Assembly: GCF_026735165.1 (NCBI RefSeq)
Contig: NZ_JAPQES010000002.1
Span: 127,745 to 191,744 of the forward strand
Direction: 5' to 3'
Source of the DNA: Clostridium ganghwense
Lineage (GTDB): Bacteria; Bacillota; Clostridia; Clostridiales; Clostridiaceae
DNA length: 64,000 nt
Below the pieces are notes generated by a model that saw nothing but the letters and a program-made list of their open reading frames with translations, was not told where the DNA came from and made no database searches. Shown piece by piece: positions 16,191 through 25,358 of the stretch; position 1 is the first letter of the stretch, and every line of letters starts with the position of its first letter. Position numbers and translations under genes: made by a program.

Positions 16191-17252
16191 TTATCCCCTA
16201 GCTTCCTTTGTATTTTTAACTATTATTGATGCAATTTCATTAATAGGAAGTACTTCATCCACTTTTCCAGTTTCATAAGCTGCTTTAGGCATTCCATATA
16301 TAGTACAAGTGGACTTATCTTCTGAAATAGTAACACCCCCATTTTCCTTAATTACAGCTGTACCTTGTGCACCATCTTTTCCCATACCAGTTAACACTAC
16401 ACTTAAAAGGTACTTTCCATAAATCATTGAAGCAGATACAAATAATTTATCCACTGCTGGTCTAACTCCCCATATAGGTGGTTCTGTATTTAAGTGAATC
16501 TTCTTATCTGCTCCCACTTCCATATGAAATCCTCCAGGTGCAATGTATACAACATTCTTTTCTACATTGTCACCTTCACTTGCCTCTTTCACCTTAATTT
16601 TACTATTTGAATCAAGCCGTTCAGCAAAGGCTTTAGTAAAGCCTACTGGCATGTGTTGAACAATAAATACCGGAACACCAATATCTGCTGGTAATTGAGT
16701 AACCACTTTATAGAGAGCTTTAGGCCCTCCTGTTGATGCACCAATAACCACAGCATTTATTTTTTTATTTTTTTCTGATACTGATGCAACGTTTTCTTTT
16801 TGCAATTTACGATCTTTTTTTAATGAAGTACTTTTTTCTTTATAAATATTTTTACTATAAGCTAGTTTAATTTTGCTTTTAAGTTCTTCTCCTACCTTTT
16901 CTATATCTAAAGATATAGCTCCTGATGGTTTAGGTATAAAATCAAAAGCTCCATTTTCTAAACATTCCATTGTTAATGCTGTTCCTCGTTTAGAGATACT
17001 ACTAAGCATTATAACAGGTATATTATATTTTTCTTCTTTCATTTTCTTTAAAGTAGTTATACCGTCCATTTTAGGCATTTCAACATCCAATGTTATAACA
17101 TCCGGTTTTTCTCTACTTAATTTTTTAAATAAATCCTCGCCATTTCTTGACGTGTTTATAACTTCCATATCATTATTTGAATTAATGATATCTGAAACAA
17201 TTTTTCTCATCAAAGCTGAATCATCAACTACTATAACTTTAATTTTATCCAA
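16191..17252 (-). CDS. cheB: Chemoreceptor methylesterase/glutamine deamidase CheB
   Basis: CheB removes methyl groups from receptors when phosphorylated. Domains of the 353-residue protein: receiver (D10, D11, phosphoacceptor D56 in TLDVEMPKMDG), a Lys-rich linker (about 135-160), and the esterase domain with Ser in IGASTGGPKAL, His in QHMPVGFTKAFAERLD and Asp in LTGMGKDGAQG. It lies between cheD and cheR. Confidence 0.96.
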   Translation of the reverse strand: MDKIKVIVVDDSALMRKIVSDIINSNNDMEVINTSRNGEDLFKKLSREKPDVITLDVEMPKMDGITTLKKMKEEKYNIPVIMLSSISKRGTALTMECLENGAFDFIPKPSGAISLDIEKVGEELKSKIKLAYSKNIYKEKSTSLKKDRKLQKENVASVSEKNKKINAVVIGASTGGPKALYKVVTQLPADIGVPVFIVQHMPVGFTKAFAERLDSNSKIKVKEASEGDNVEKNVVYIAPGGFHMEVGADKKIHLNTEPPIWGVRPAVDKLFVSASMIYGKYLLSVVLTGMGKDGAQGTAVIKENGGVTISEDKSTCTIYGMPKAAYETGKVDEVLPINEIASIIVKNTKEARG

Positions 17253-17267
17253 ATTAGAATCACTCCA

Positions 17268-17756
17268 TTATATTTCTTTAATTCCCATTCCCACTGTTTT
17301 AATTTGAACAATTCCATTTTCAGTATCAAAAATCATAGTTCTTCCTTTGTTCCCACCTGTTTCTTCACTAATTATAGGAATAGACATCTCTTTTAAAACT
17401 TTTTTTACAGAAATACTATTTCTATTTCCAATATCCATAATCATACTTTTATCTGAAAAATTAAACATTGAAGCTCCACCAGCTATTTTGGCTATTAAAT
17501 TTCTTTTAATAGCTCCCTCTTTTTCCATTTTTTTTAGAAGTAAAGGAATAGCAAGATCTGCAAATTTCATAGGATTATTGACCTTAGTAAATTGAGTACT
17601 ATCCGGAAGCATAATATGGGCAAGCCCACCTATTTTTCTTGAAGTATCATAAAGGACTATTCCTATGCAAGAACCTAATCCAACTGTTATAAGTTTTTTT
17701 GGTGGTGAAGCAGTATTAAGATCTGCAATTCCTACTCTAATATCATTTTTATTCAT
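17268..17756 (-). CDS. cheD: Chemoreceptor glutamine deamidase CheD
   Basis: CheD deamidates receptor glutamines and binds CheC. The catalytic pair is visible: C30 in VGLGSCIGIVLYD and H47 in GGLAHIMLPD. The length is 162 residues. The start is the ATG at 17756 because AAGGTG stands 6 nt before it; the frame is open to a GTG at 17765 that would overlap this ribosome binding site. Confidence 0.94.
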   Translation of the reverse strand: MNKNDIRVGIADLNTASPPKKLITVGLGSCIGIVLYDTSRKIGGLAHIMLPDSTQFTKVNNPMKFADLAIPLLLKKMEKEGAIKRNLIAKIAGGASMFNFSDKSMIMDIGNRNSISVKKVLKEMSIPIISEETGGNKGRTMIFDTENGIVQIKTVGMGIKEI

Positions 17757-17766
17757 AAGTAGCACC

Positions 17767-18219
17767 TTATTTCAAAATTAATTCTTTTTCTTCTTGAGTT
17801 AATATAGTTGAAATATTTAAGAAGATTATTATTTGTTTATTTATTTTGATCAATCCTTTTATATATCTTTTAGCAATTCCAGCTACAATTTCAGGTGGTT
17901 CTTCGATATTTTCCATTTTAACATCACAAACTTCTGAAACCACATCAACAATTATACCTATTTTTGATTCTCCTTGTTTGGCTACTATAATTTTTGCTTC
18001 ATCACCAGTATTATTATATGGTATATTAAACTTTTTAGCCAAACTCATTATTGGAAGTATATTTCCTTCGTAATTTATTACTCCCTCTATAAATTCAGGA
18101 GAATCTGGAAGCTTTGTAGGTTCTTCATACCCTAAAATTCTTTCTACCTCCATAATATCAGTAGCATAATATTGATCATTTATATTAAATATTAAAATTT
18201 TAATTTCTTTTTCATTCAT
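17767..18219 (-). CDS. cheW: Chemotaxis coupling protein CheW (first copy in the operon)
   Basis: This 150-residue CheW-domain protein has the pattern FNINDQYYATDIMEVERILG, LPDSPEFIEGVINYEGNILP and a C-terminal KGLIKINKQIIIFLNI. It is divergent from the CheW at 11938-12339 and has a short Lys/Glu-rich tail. It sits between fapA and cheD. Two CheW proteins with one CheA suggests separate receptor arrays or redundancy, which is inference. Confidence 0.92.
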   Translation of the reverse strand: MNEKEIKILIFNINDQYYATDIMEVERILGYEEPTKLPDSPEFIEGVINYEGNILPIMSLAKKFNIPYNNTGDEAKIIVAKQGESKIGIIVDVVSEVCDVKMENIEEPPEIVAGIAKRYIKGLIKINKQIIIFLNISTILTQEEKELILK

Positions 18220-18233
18220 ATAGCCATCCTCCT

Positions 18234-20168
18234 CTATAGTACAAATTTATCTACTACTAATTCATTTTCAGAATTCAAATATGCGTGAATATCTTTACTT
18301 GCACTATCTAGCGTATATTCTCTTCCTCCTATAATGAAGCAAGTATTCTGGTAAGCAGTTCCTACCCATATATTGCCACCAGGTTCAACGATAAGTTTAG
18401 TAGATACTCCCCCTTCACTTCCAACTTTTTTACACTTAATCTCATTTTTAGCTTTTATAATACCACCCCTTGCAACACTTGTAGGATTTGTAAATTCTAT
18501 ACTTTCATGAGCTATTATTTCTGAAACATACTCACCCTTGCCAGTAATTATAATATTCCCTGAACTTTTTAAAGTTGAATCCTGACAATAACCTATTTTC
18601 ATATCAACTGGAACTGCTAAAATCCCTCTAAATATTTGTATATTTTCATTTATAAGTTCTATTAAAACATTTAGCTCAGAATAATGCTTTATACTAATTG
18701 GTGCAAATCCCATCAATTTTTGCTTTATTACACTTGCTAGTTTTATTTCTTCGTTATTGGCATTACCTTGTATTAATTTTACATAATCATTACAAATTCC
18801 AGTTATATGTTTAAATTTATTTTCAATGAGTACTTTTATTATTTCTCCATCATGTACATTTTTCCCTAAAAGATTTAATTTTTTAACTTGTTCTACACTC
18901 TTAATAAGTTCTACTAACGCTGAATTTAATTTTTCTAACTTCTTCATCTTATTAAGTTTTATTATATCTTCTCCACCAGAACTAAGTGTAGAATTAATAA
19001 CATGCCCTCTTACCTCCATATCACTTTTTGATGATATTTTTGCACTTTCTACATGTTTATTAATAAACAAATCATGTCCTGCATTAACTTGCATTCCTTC
19101 TTTAACACTTCCATGAATAATCACATCTCCAATAAATTCAATATTTCCTGTTTTTAAATCCACATCACTTTTCACTTCATGTACCTGATGAACACTAAAT
19201 AAAGTACCTTTTACTGAAGGCTTCCCTTCCATAGATGCAACAACAGTATTCTCATCTTTAAATTCACAGTCTTCACCTACTTGCAGCTGAATTTTTTTAG
19301 CTACCTTATGCCTTTTTACTGTACCTTTTACATCTATACCATCTTTTCCGTTTTTACCTTCGTGTCTAACAGCTAAAACTTCACCTTTTTGAACTGATTT
19401 AACATGTCCTATACACTTATAATCTACTCTACCTTTATTATCTTGTTCTAACTGTTCGGTTTCTCTTTCGGTACTAAAATTAATCTGAATTTTATCGTCA
19501 ATGCTCTCTATAACTTCTTCTCCCTGCGCTATCAGCAAATTGCTTACTTCTTCCATTTTGGTGGATTTTGCTATATTGTCTTCTATTATACCAAATTTAA
19601 TTCCACTTGTGTTTAATTGTTCTTTAATTTCTTGTTCAGTATAAAACTCAGGGTATATTTGCTTCGCGATTTTTCTTTCAGGGCTTAATTGAAAAACTTC
19701 TAATGAATCCTGAACAACATATATATTTTCAGGAATATATTTAATATTTATAAAAGCCTTCATTTTATCAGGACTTAAATTTATATTTATTCTTCTTTCG
19801 GCAGTATTTTCGCCAAAAAATACCTCAATATTGCTATCTTCATATACTTCTTTTTTACCATTCACCTCAACATTATCAACCATAACTGTAATATTATTGG
19901 AATTTCTTATAGATGCTGGTTGTCCACCTTCTTTAGGATTTTTAACTATTATTATACCATTTTCAACTCTTATACTTCCATTTTTATTTTCTTTCTTTTC
20001 TTTTTTTTTCTCTTCAAATTCAATAGAAATAGTAATTTTTCTTTTAAAAAGCCCTCGTTTTTCTTCAATTATTTTATATTTAATATCCTCTTTTGAAATG
20101 TTTAATTGAGAACTTGCTAATTCTAAACACGCTTCCAATGTTTTACCTGAAAAAACCTTTTTATTCAA
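18234..20168 (-). CDS. DUF342 / FapA family flagellar assembly protein A
   Basis: The 644-residue protein has an N-terminal Jag_N-like segment (residues about 5-50, FSGKTLEACLELASSQLNIS), a charged linker, a FapA domain with a beta-helix-like stretch (DVIIHGSVKEGMQVNAGHD, then SSKSDMEVRGHVINSTLSSG) and a coiled-coil region near 420-520. FapA proteins are tied to polar placement and flagellar or pilus function in several bacteria; the exact role in Clostridia is not known to me. The start is a TTG at 20168, decided by GGGGGG 7 nt before it. It is the first gene of the che operon behind a sigma-28 promoter. Confidence 0.85.
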   Translation of the reverse strand: MNKKVFSGKTLEACLELASSQLNISKEDIKYKIIEEKRGLFKRKITISIEFEEKKKEKKENKNGSIRVENGIIIVKNPKEGGQPASIRNSNNITVMVDNVEVNGKKEVYEDSNIEVFFGENTAERRININLSPDKMKAFINIKYIPENIYVVQDSLEVFQLSPERKIAKQIYPEFYTEQEIKEQLNTSGIKFGIIEDNIAKSTKMEEVSNLLIAQGEEVIESIDDKIQINFSTERETEQLEQDNKGRVDYKCIGHVKSVQKGEVLAVRHEGKNGKDGIDVKGTVKRHKVAKKIQLQVGEDCEFKDENTVVASMEGKPSVKGTLFSVHQVHEVKSDVDLKTGNIEFIGDVIIHGSVKEGMQVNAGHDLFINKHVESAKISSKSDMEVRGHVINSTLSSGGEDIIKLNKMKKLEKLNSALVELIKSVEQVKKLNLLGKNVHDGEIIKVLIENKFKHITGICNDYVKLIQGNANNEEIKLASVIKQKLMGFAPISIKHYSELNVLIELINENIQIFRGILAVPVDMKIGYCQDSTLKSSGNIIITGKGEYVSEIIAHESIEFTNPTSVARGGIIKAKNEIKCKKVGSEGGVSTKLIVEPGGNIWVGTAYQNTCFIIGGREYTLDSASKDIHAYLNSENELVVDKFVL

Positions 20169-20236
20169 GAAATTCCCCCCTATACTTTTTATTCTAATAA
20201 AAGTATACCATATTATTATACAATGCTTTAATAGAT

Positions 20237-20263
20237 TTATCGTTATTTTATTTATATACTTTA
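20237..20263 (-). promoter_or_regulatory. Sigma-28 promoter of the fapA-che-fliMY operon
   Basis: On the minus strand the site is TAAA, 15 bp, AACGATAA, identical in both boxes to the fliS promoter. It stands 69 nt before the TTG start of fapA. It places chemotaxis and the switch proteins FliM and FliY in the late flagellar regulon. Confidence 0.75.
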
Positions 20264-20286
20264 TATGGTATTTTATTATAATTATT

Positions 20287-20335
20287 AAAACGAAATAAAA
20301 GAATGTTGCAGAGCAACATTCTTTTATTTCGTTTT
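20287..20335 (-). terminator. Terminator of ptsG overlapping its stop codon
   Basis: A 23-bp stem with a 3-nt loop. The 5' arm includes the last codons and the stop TAA of ptsG (20324-20326), so the hairpin begins inside the coding region. On the minus strand the stem ends in TTTT. Confidence 0.85.
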
Positions 20336-22264
20336 AACCATAGCCACTAATTCTCCACTAACTTTATCACCATATTGTACATATATTTCTAATACTTTCT
20401 CCATATTTGTTACTATAACTGGAGTTATTAAGCTTTTTGCTTTTTCTTTAACTATAACTTCATCAAAAGAAATTAACAAATCTCCTTTTTTAACCTTATC
20501 TCCTTTTTCAACATAAGTTGTAAATCCTTGTCCATTCAACCTTACAGTATCTATGCCTATGTGAACAAGAATTTCTAATCCTTTTTCACTATTAATCGCT
20601 ATAGCATGTTTAGTGGGAAACAATACTGCAATTTCTCCATCTATTGGTGAAAAAACCTTATTTCCTTCTGGTTTAATAGCAAAACCATCCCCTAATAATT
20701 TCTCTGCAAATACCTCATCTGGCACTTTATCGATCGTGATTATTTTACCATTTATAGGATTTTGAATTTGAATAGCTGATTTTTCCATAAAATCCCTTTC
20801 ATTATCTTCAACTGCAGCCTCCTCTTTACCATTCCATTCATAAAAGCCCCTTCTAGCAATTATATCTTTAATATCATCCTTTATCTTCTCTGCATCTGTA
20901 CCAAAGATTGCTTGAATACTATCTGCAGCTTTTAAAATACCTGCCGCGCCTAATGCTTTTAAAGCTTTTTTATCCACCGCAGAAGAGTCTTTTAAAGTCA
21001 TTCTTAATCTTGTTATACACGCATCTATCGCTTCAATATTATCTTTACCGCCAACAGCTTCTATAACTCTAGCTGCTTTATCACTTCCTTTAGCGTTTAC
21101 TGATTGAACATCATACTCTTCTTTATCTTCTCTTCCAGGAGTTTTTATATCTTTTGCTTTAATTGTAAAATAAAAAATTGCAAAGTATAATGTGAAAAAT
21201 GCTATACCTACAACCCATATAAGCCATGGATGTCCTGCAAATTTAAACCCTAAGACATAATCTATAGCTGATGCGGAAAAAGTATATCCTAGTCTTATCT
21301 TTAATAAACTTGTTATAATACCTGACGCAAAAGCTGCAAGCACATGAAACACAAATAATATTGGTGCAACGAATATAAATGAGAATTCAATAGGTTCTGT
21401 TATACCAGTTAAAAATGATACAAAAGCTGCTGAAATCAACATACCTGAAATTTTCCTTCTATTTTCTGGTTTTGATGCTGCTATCATAGCAAGTGCTGCT
21501 CCCGGAAGTCCGAACATTAATATAGGATATTCTGCAGCCATAAATACTCCTGCAGTAGGATCTCCATGAAAATATCTAGCTGAATCTCCAAAATACGTCA
21601 CTCCATTTGATACAAACTCACCAAATTGAAATAAGAACGGTGGATAATACATGTGATGAAGTCCTACTGGAATGAGTAACCTCTTTCCACCTGCATAAAA
21701 TGCTGGTCCTAAAATAGATGTACTTGCCCATTTAGCAAAAACATCTATACTATTTTGAATTGTGGGCCAAATAGTTACACCTATCACTGCAAATATTAGT
21801 GCCGCTACAGAAGTTATGATAGGTACAAATCTCTTTCCGCCGAAGAAACCTAAAACTTGAGGAAGCTTTATATTATGATATTTATTATAAAGAATTGCAG
21901 CTATAAGCCCTACCACAATTCCACCAAAAATGCCCATATTTATGGTGATATCTAATCTAGAACCAGTAGCTTTTATTATTGCTTGTAAAATTAATTGTCC
22001 TACTACCGCAGCTAGAGCAGCAACCGCCTCTCCACCTGAAAACCCTATTGCTACTCCAACTGCAAAAATAATGGGCAAATTACCAAAAATAGCATCTCCA
22101 GCAGTTGCTAAATTTTGAAATACCGCTCCATATTGACCTAATAAGTCATTTTGCCCCAGTCTTAGCAGAATTCCTGCTGCTGGTAAAACAGAAACTGGAA
22201 GCATCAATGATTTACCTATTTTCTGCAGCACAGCAAAAAACTTTCCGCCTTTACTTTTATTCAT
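20324..22264 (-). CDS. ptsG: PTS glucose-type transporter, IICBA
   Basis: This permease takes up and phosphorylates glucose or a related hexose. The 646 residues give a membrane IIC domain (about 1-390, QKIGKSLMLPVSVLPAAGILL at the start), IIB (about 405-490, phospho-Cys in DACITRLR) and IIA (about 515-646, phospho-His in ILVHIGIDTV). Start is the ATG at 22264 with AAGGAAG before it; upstream open frame is leader RNA. The glcT gene and its RNA target immediately upstream make glucose the likely substrate, but N-acetylglucosamine or glucosamine permeases of this family look alike. Confidence 0.9.
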   Translation of the reverse strand: MNKSKGGKFFAVLQKIGKSLMLPVSVLPAAGILLRLGQNDLLGQYGAVFQNLATAGDAIFGNLPIIFAVGVAIGFSGGEAVAALAAVVGQLILQAIIKATGSRLDITINMGIFGGIVVGLIAAILYNKYHNIKLPQVLGFFGGKRFVPIITSVAALIFAVIGVTIWPTIQNSIDVFAKWASTSILGPAFYAGGKRLLIPVGLHHMYYPPFLFQFGEFVSNGVTYFGDSARYFHGDPTAGVFMAAEYPILMFGLPGAALAMIAASKPENRRKISGMLISAAFVSFLTGITEPIEFSFIFVAPILFVFHVLAAFASGIITSLLKIRLGYTFSASAIDYVLGFKFAGHPWLIWVVGIAFFTLYFAIFYFTIKAKDIKTPGREDKEEYDVQSVNAKGSDKAARVIEAVGGKDNIEAIDACITRLRMTLKDSSAVDKKALKALGAAGILKAADSIQAIFGTDAEKIKDDIKDIIARRGFYEWNGKEEAAVEDNERDFMEKSAIQIQNPINGKIITIDKVPDEVFAEKLLGDGFAIKPEGNKVFSPIDGEIAVLFPTKHAIAINSEKGLEILVHIGIDTVRLNGQGFTTYVEKGDKVKKGDLLISFDEVIVKEKAKSLITPVIVTNMEKVLEIYVQYGDKVSGELVAMVKTK

Positions 22265-22371
22265 TTTTATCTTCCTTTCTTCTAATATACTTTTTAAAGA
22301 TTTATATTTTACATAGTGTTCATTAATATAATTAGCTAAACATAAAAAATATTTCACAAAAATTATCGTAA

Positions 22372-22449
22372 AAAAATGCACGAACTTAAAGATATGGCTA
22401 CAGTAAGCCTACCTTTAAAGCTCGTGCCTAATTTCATAGTAACACAGCT
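22372..22449 (-). promoter_or_regulatory. RNA antiterminator (RAT) and overlapping terminator before ptsG
   Basis: Minus strand: right after the glcT stop comes GUGUUACU...AGGCACGAG (about 22422-22449), resembling the GlcT target of Bacillus ptsG. It overlaps the 5' arm of a terminator, GCACG...CUUUAAAG paired with CUUUAAG..CGUGC (22376-22427), followed by a run of U. Either structure excludes the other. When GlcT is active the RAT forms and ptsG is read; otherwise transcription stops. Confidence 0.82.
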
Positions 22450-23271
22450 CTAATCTTCACAAAGCCTTCTTAAATGAAGTGCAATATATCCAATTTCATC
22501 TTCAGGAACTTTTATATTAAAAATATCTTCAATTTTCAGTGCAACTTTTATTGCTATAGAGTACTCATTATATAATTCTTTTTTTATGCTATCAAGCAAA
22601 TCATTTTTTATTGTTTTATTGTCTCTAACTCTTTCTATCATAAAATTAATATGAGTAAGAGTTCTTATATATTGAAAGGAGTTAATATCAAGTTTTTTCC
22701 TTAACAGCTTTGATATAAGTCCCATTATTTCTTTTATTTTTTTTGTATAAGCTAAAGATCTACTAACATCTTGTTCCATTATAGCTGCTCTAATATGTAA
22801 ACATATAAATCCGACTTCATCTTCTGGTAACTTATGTTCAAATCGTACATTTATCATTTCTAAAGCTTTTTGAGCAATTTCAAATTCTTTAGGATATAAT
22901 ATTTTCAACTCATTGTAAAAAGGATTTTCAATCTTCACTCCTTTTTTTATTCTCTGAAAAGCAAAGTTAATATGATCTGCTAACGAAAGATGTATAGCTT
23001 CATTTAATTTAACATTTAATTCCTTTTCCGCTAAAGATATTATTTCTTCTGATATTCCAATAACTTCATTATCAATTTTTTGTAATAATCTTTCGTAGTT
23101 ATGTCCTCTTTCACCCTTCTGTTTTATAAAAACACTCTTGATTCTATCTTGTGGTATAGACATCTTTTTTTTAAAATCAAAGCCAATAGCCTTACCTACT
23201 AATATTACTTCTCCATCTTCCTTTTCTGCTATAACCACATTATTATTTAGTACTTTTTTAATTACATACAT
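22450..23271 (-). CDS. glcT: BglG-family transcriptional antiterminator
   Basis: The 273-residue protein has an RNA-binding CAT domain (1-60, KKVLNNNVVIAEKEDGEVIL, IGFDFKKK) and two PTS regulation domains with phosphorylatable His (SLADHINFAFQR and FICLHIRAA in PRD1; LTHINFMIERV and YIALHLRRL in PRD2). It would be inactivated by PtsG-dependent phosphorylation without glucose. Its target RNA starts directly after its stop codon. I chose the ATG at 23271; a TTG one codon upstream is also possible. Confidence 0.92.
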   Translation of the reverse strand: MYVIKKVLNNNVVIAEKEDGEVILVGKAIGFDFKKKMSIPQDRIKSVFIKQKGERGHNYERLLQKIDNEVIGISEEIISLAEKELNVKLNEAIHLSLADHINFAFQRIKKGVKIENPFYNELKILYPKEFEIAQKALEMINVRFEHKLPEDEVGFICLHIRAAIMEQDVSRSLAYTKKIKEIMGLISKLLRKKLDINSFQYIRTLTHINFMIERVRDNKTIKNDLLDSIKKELYNEYSIAIKVALKIEDIFNIKVPEDEIGYIALHLRRLCED

Positions 23272-23306
23272 CAATCCTCTTCCTCCTATAAGAGCAGTAC
23301 AATAAT

Positions 23307-24128
23307 TTAATTGTTTTCTACATATTCCTGTATAACTTTATCATACCCCTTTTTTATTTGCTGAACAATATCATTATTAGGATTATATTTATTTTCATCT
23401 ACTCTGGATATAGGAAGAACTTTAGGTGAGGTACCACAAACAAAAAGTCCATCTAGTTCTTTTATATCTTTATAATATATCTCTTTTTCTTCTATCTCTT
23501 TTCCTAACTCATTACATACTTTCACAACATACTTTCTAGTTATTCCTGGAAGCACAGCTTTTAGTGGAGATGTAAAAATTTTATTCCCTTTAATCATGAA
23601 AATAGTAGACCTACTTCCTTCAGTTATATAGCCATTATCATCTACTAAAATCGCTTCAAATACTCCCTTTTCTTTTATTATTTTATTTGTAGCTTCTCTA
23701 AGGTTTGTATTAATAACTTTAGCATTAGGATTTTCTCTTTCAGCATGATACAAAGTAGTATAAACTCCATTTTTGTACATATCTTCAGTAGGATAATTAT
23801 GTTTAATAAAATACATTAAAAAATCCTTTTCATTCTCATCTCTATGATTAAATACAATCTTTACATTGCCTTCAAATACATTATTTACTCTACACAATTC
23901 TTCAATATTACTTTTAATTTCACTTTTATTTAACCAAAGCTCTAGTCCTGTAATTGATGCTGAATTTTCTAATCTTTGTAAATGATCCTCTAAAAATAAA
24001 GGAACCCCTTTAATTATTCTAATAACTTCATATAAAGATTTTCCTTTATTTACAAAATCGTTACTAAATTCTTCACAAGACTCAACCTCATTATTGCAAA
24101 TAAATTTTTCGCTATAACATTCACCCAT
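23307..24128 (-). CDS. Aminotransferase class IV
   Basis: A fold-type IV PLP enzyme, the family of branched-chain aminotransferase, D-amino acid aminotransferase and aminodeoxychorismate lyase. The 273 residues contain the likely PLP lysine in AKVINTNLREATNK, the motif EGSRSTIFMIK and the LPGITRKYV cofactor-binding loop. The start is the ATG at 24128 with AAGGGGG before it. The N-terminus has several Cys residues. Next to a HAD phosphatase; the exact substrate is unclear. Confidence 0.85.
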   Translation of the reverse strand: MGECYSEKFICNNEVESCEEFSNDFVNKGKSLYEVIRIIKGVPLFLEDHLQRLENSASITGLELWLNKSEIKSNIEELCRVNNVFEGNVKIVFNHRDENEKDFLMYFIKHNYPTEDMYKNGVYTTLYHAERENPNAKVINTNLREATNKIIKEKGVFEAILVDDNGYITEGSRSTIFMIKGNKIFTSPLKAVLPGITRKYVVKVCNELGKEIEEKEIYYKDIKELDGLFVCGTSPKVLPISRVDENKYNPNNDIVQQIKKGYDKVIQEYVENN

Positions 24129-24142
24129 AAAAATTCCCCCTT

Positions 24143-24796
24143 TTACTTCCATGTTAATATCTTTATATTATCTTTATTTTTGTTACGTCTCCCCTTATAA
24201 TTAATTAAATACGGATTGCCAACAAGTTTAAACAGAGGTAAATCCGATAAAGAATCAGAAAACATATAGGATTCCTTGAAGTTTACTTCTATATTTTCTT
24301 TTTCTAAAACTTCTTTTAACCTTCTAACTTTTTCCTCTCCCTTACAGTTTTCTCCCTCTATTATACTACTATACACTCCATTTTCACACTTTAATTTTGT
24401 CCCAATAATTTTATCGACTTCTTTTATATTGTATAACTCACTTAAATATATCTCAGGGGAAGCTGATATCAAATATATCTTGCAACCTTCATTTTTTAAT
24501 TTTTTTATAGTATCTATAGCATCTTTATATAAAATTTTACTTAATCTTTTTTCATAAAATTCTTTTACTACCTTCTTCATTTTCTCTTCATGAATACCAT
24601 TTAAAAATCTTCCAAAAGCTTGCTTTGCTTTTGCTGCATCATAAATCTTGAATAAATAAAAAAATGCTGTTTTTAAATTTCTTGGTATGTGTTTTATCAA
24701 TCTTGGATTTTTTCTAATCATAAATATATACAACTCAATAAAAGTTTCTCTTTTAGTAAGTGTAAAATCCACATCAAATATAGCTACCTTTTCCAT
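24143..24796 (-). CDS. HAD-IB family phosphatase
   Basis: This soluble HAD hydrolase has 217 residues. Motif I is FDVDFTLTKRE (nucleophile Asp near residue 8), motif II IYLISASPE, and motif III/IV FSDSLSDLPLF. The subfamily contains phosphoserine phosphatase and related enzymes; here the first motif is DVDFT where DVDGT is usual. It precedes the class IV aminotransferase by 14 nt, so the two probably form an operon. Substrate unknown. Confidence 0.85.
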   Translation of the reverse strand: MEKVAIFDVDFTLTKRETFIELYIFMIRKNPRLIKHIPRNLKTAFFYLFKIYDAAKAKQAFGRFLNGIHEEKMKKVVKEFYEKRLSKILYKDAIDTIKKLKNEGCKIYLISASPEIYLSELYNIKEVDKIIGTKLKCENGVYSSIIEGENCKGEEKVRRLKEVLEKENIEVNFKESYMFSDSLSDLPLFKLVGNPYLINYKGRRNKNKDNIKILTWK

Positions 24797-24830
24797 CTGA
24801 CCACCTCTACTGTTATTATAACTCTATTTT

Positions 24831-24862
24831 AAAAAAGTCGATGCTATTGCAACGACTTTTTT
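24831..24862 (-). terminator. Terminator after the DUF1292 gene
   Basis: A 10-bp stem AAAAAAGTCG/CGACTTTTTT with a 12-nt loop lies 5 nt after the stop codon at 24867. The arm ends in a T-run on both strands, so it may work in both directions. Confidence 0.8.
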
Positions 24863-24866
24863 TCAA

Positions 24867-25190
24867 TTACTCTTCTTCATTTTCTAATAGAGATTCGTAA
24901 TAAGCTGTAACTTCCTTGAATTCTTCATCATCTGGAACAACAAGCTCCCCTTCATCACCTTCGCCAATAACTTTGAATAGGTATACTGAACCATCTTCTG
25001 GATTCTGTACAAGAGCATATTCATTATCTTTATATTCAAATCCATCTACAACTTCGCACGGAACCGTATTTCCATTTTCATCTTCTAATTCTACTCTAAG
25101 AGCTTCATGTTCATGCTCTCCACAACCACATCCGCAGCCGCAGCTTGATTCTTCTTCACATCCACAATCATGTAATTTTTCCTTATCCAT
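24867..25190 (-). CDS. DUF1292 protein with cysteine-rich N-terminus
   Basis: The 107-residue, very acidic protein has a DUF1292 core (VELEDENGNTVPCEVVDGFE, YALVQNPEDGSVYLFKV) preceded by about 25 residues rich in Cys, Gly, His and Glu (CGC and GCGCGCG stretches, then EHEH). DUF1292 proteins (YrzB-like) are widespread in Firmicutes and of unknown function. The N-terminal cluster could bind a metal. It is monocistronic with AGGAGG before the ATG. Confidence 0.85.
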   Translation of the reverse strand: MDKEKLHDCGCEEESSCGCGCGCGEHEHEALRVELEDENGNTVPCEVVDGFEYKDNEYALVQNPEDGSVYLFKVIGEGDEGELVVPDDEEFKEVTAYYESLLENEEE

Positions 25191-25308
25191 TTTATACCTC
25201 CTAAACTGTCTTTTAATGTATATATTTATAATATAACAGTAATATTTCTATTTTACCCTTAATTCTAAAATATTAAAAGCACTTTTTGCAATTTTTTCGT
25301 AAATACAA

Positions 25309-25349
25309 AAAAACATGCAAAATTTTCTTTAAAAACTCTGCATGTTTTT
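25309..25349 (-). terminator. Terminator after the Arg/Met microprotein gene
   Basis: An 11-bp stem AAAAACATGCA/TGCATGTTTTT with a 19-nt loop lies 10 nt after the stop of the small ORF at 25359. On the minus strand it ends in a T-run. Confidence 0.75.
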
Positions 25350-25358
25350 ATAGTTATT

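Noticed and set aside
24837-24862. CRISPR-like or phage attachment repeats
   Set aside because: The inverted repeats found are single terminators; no direct-repeat array with spacers, integrase or transposase is visible anywhere in the window.
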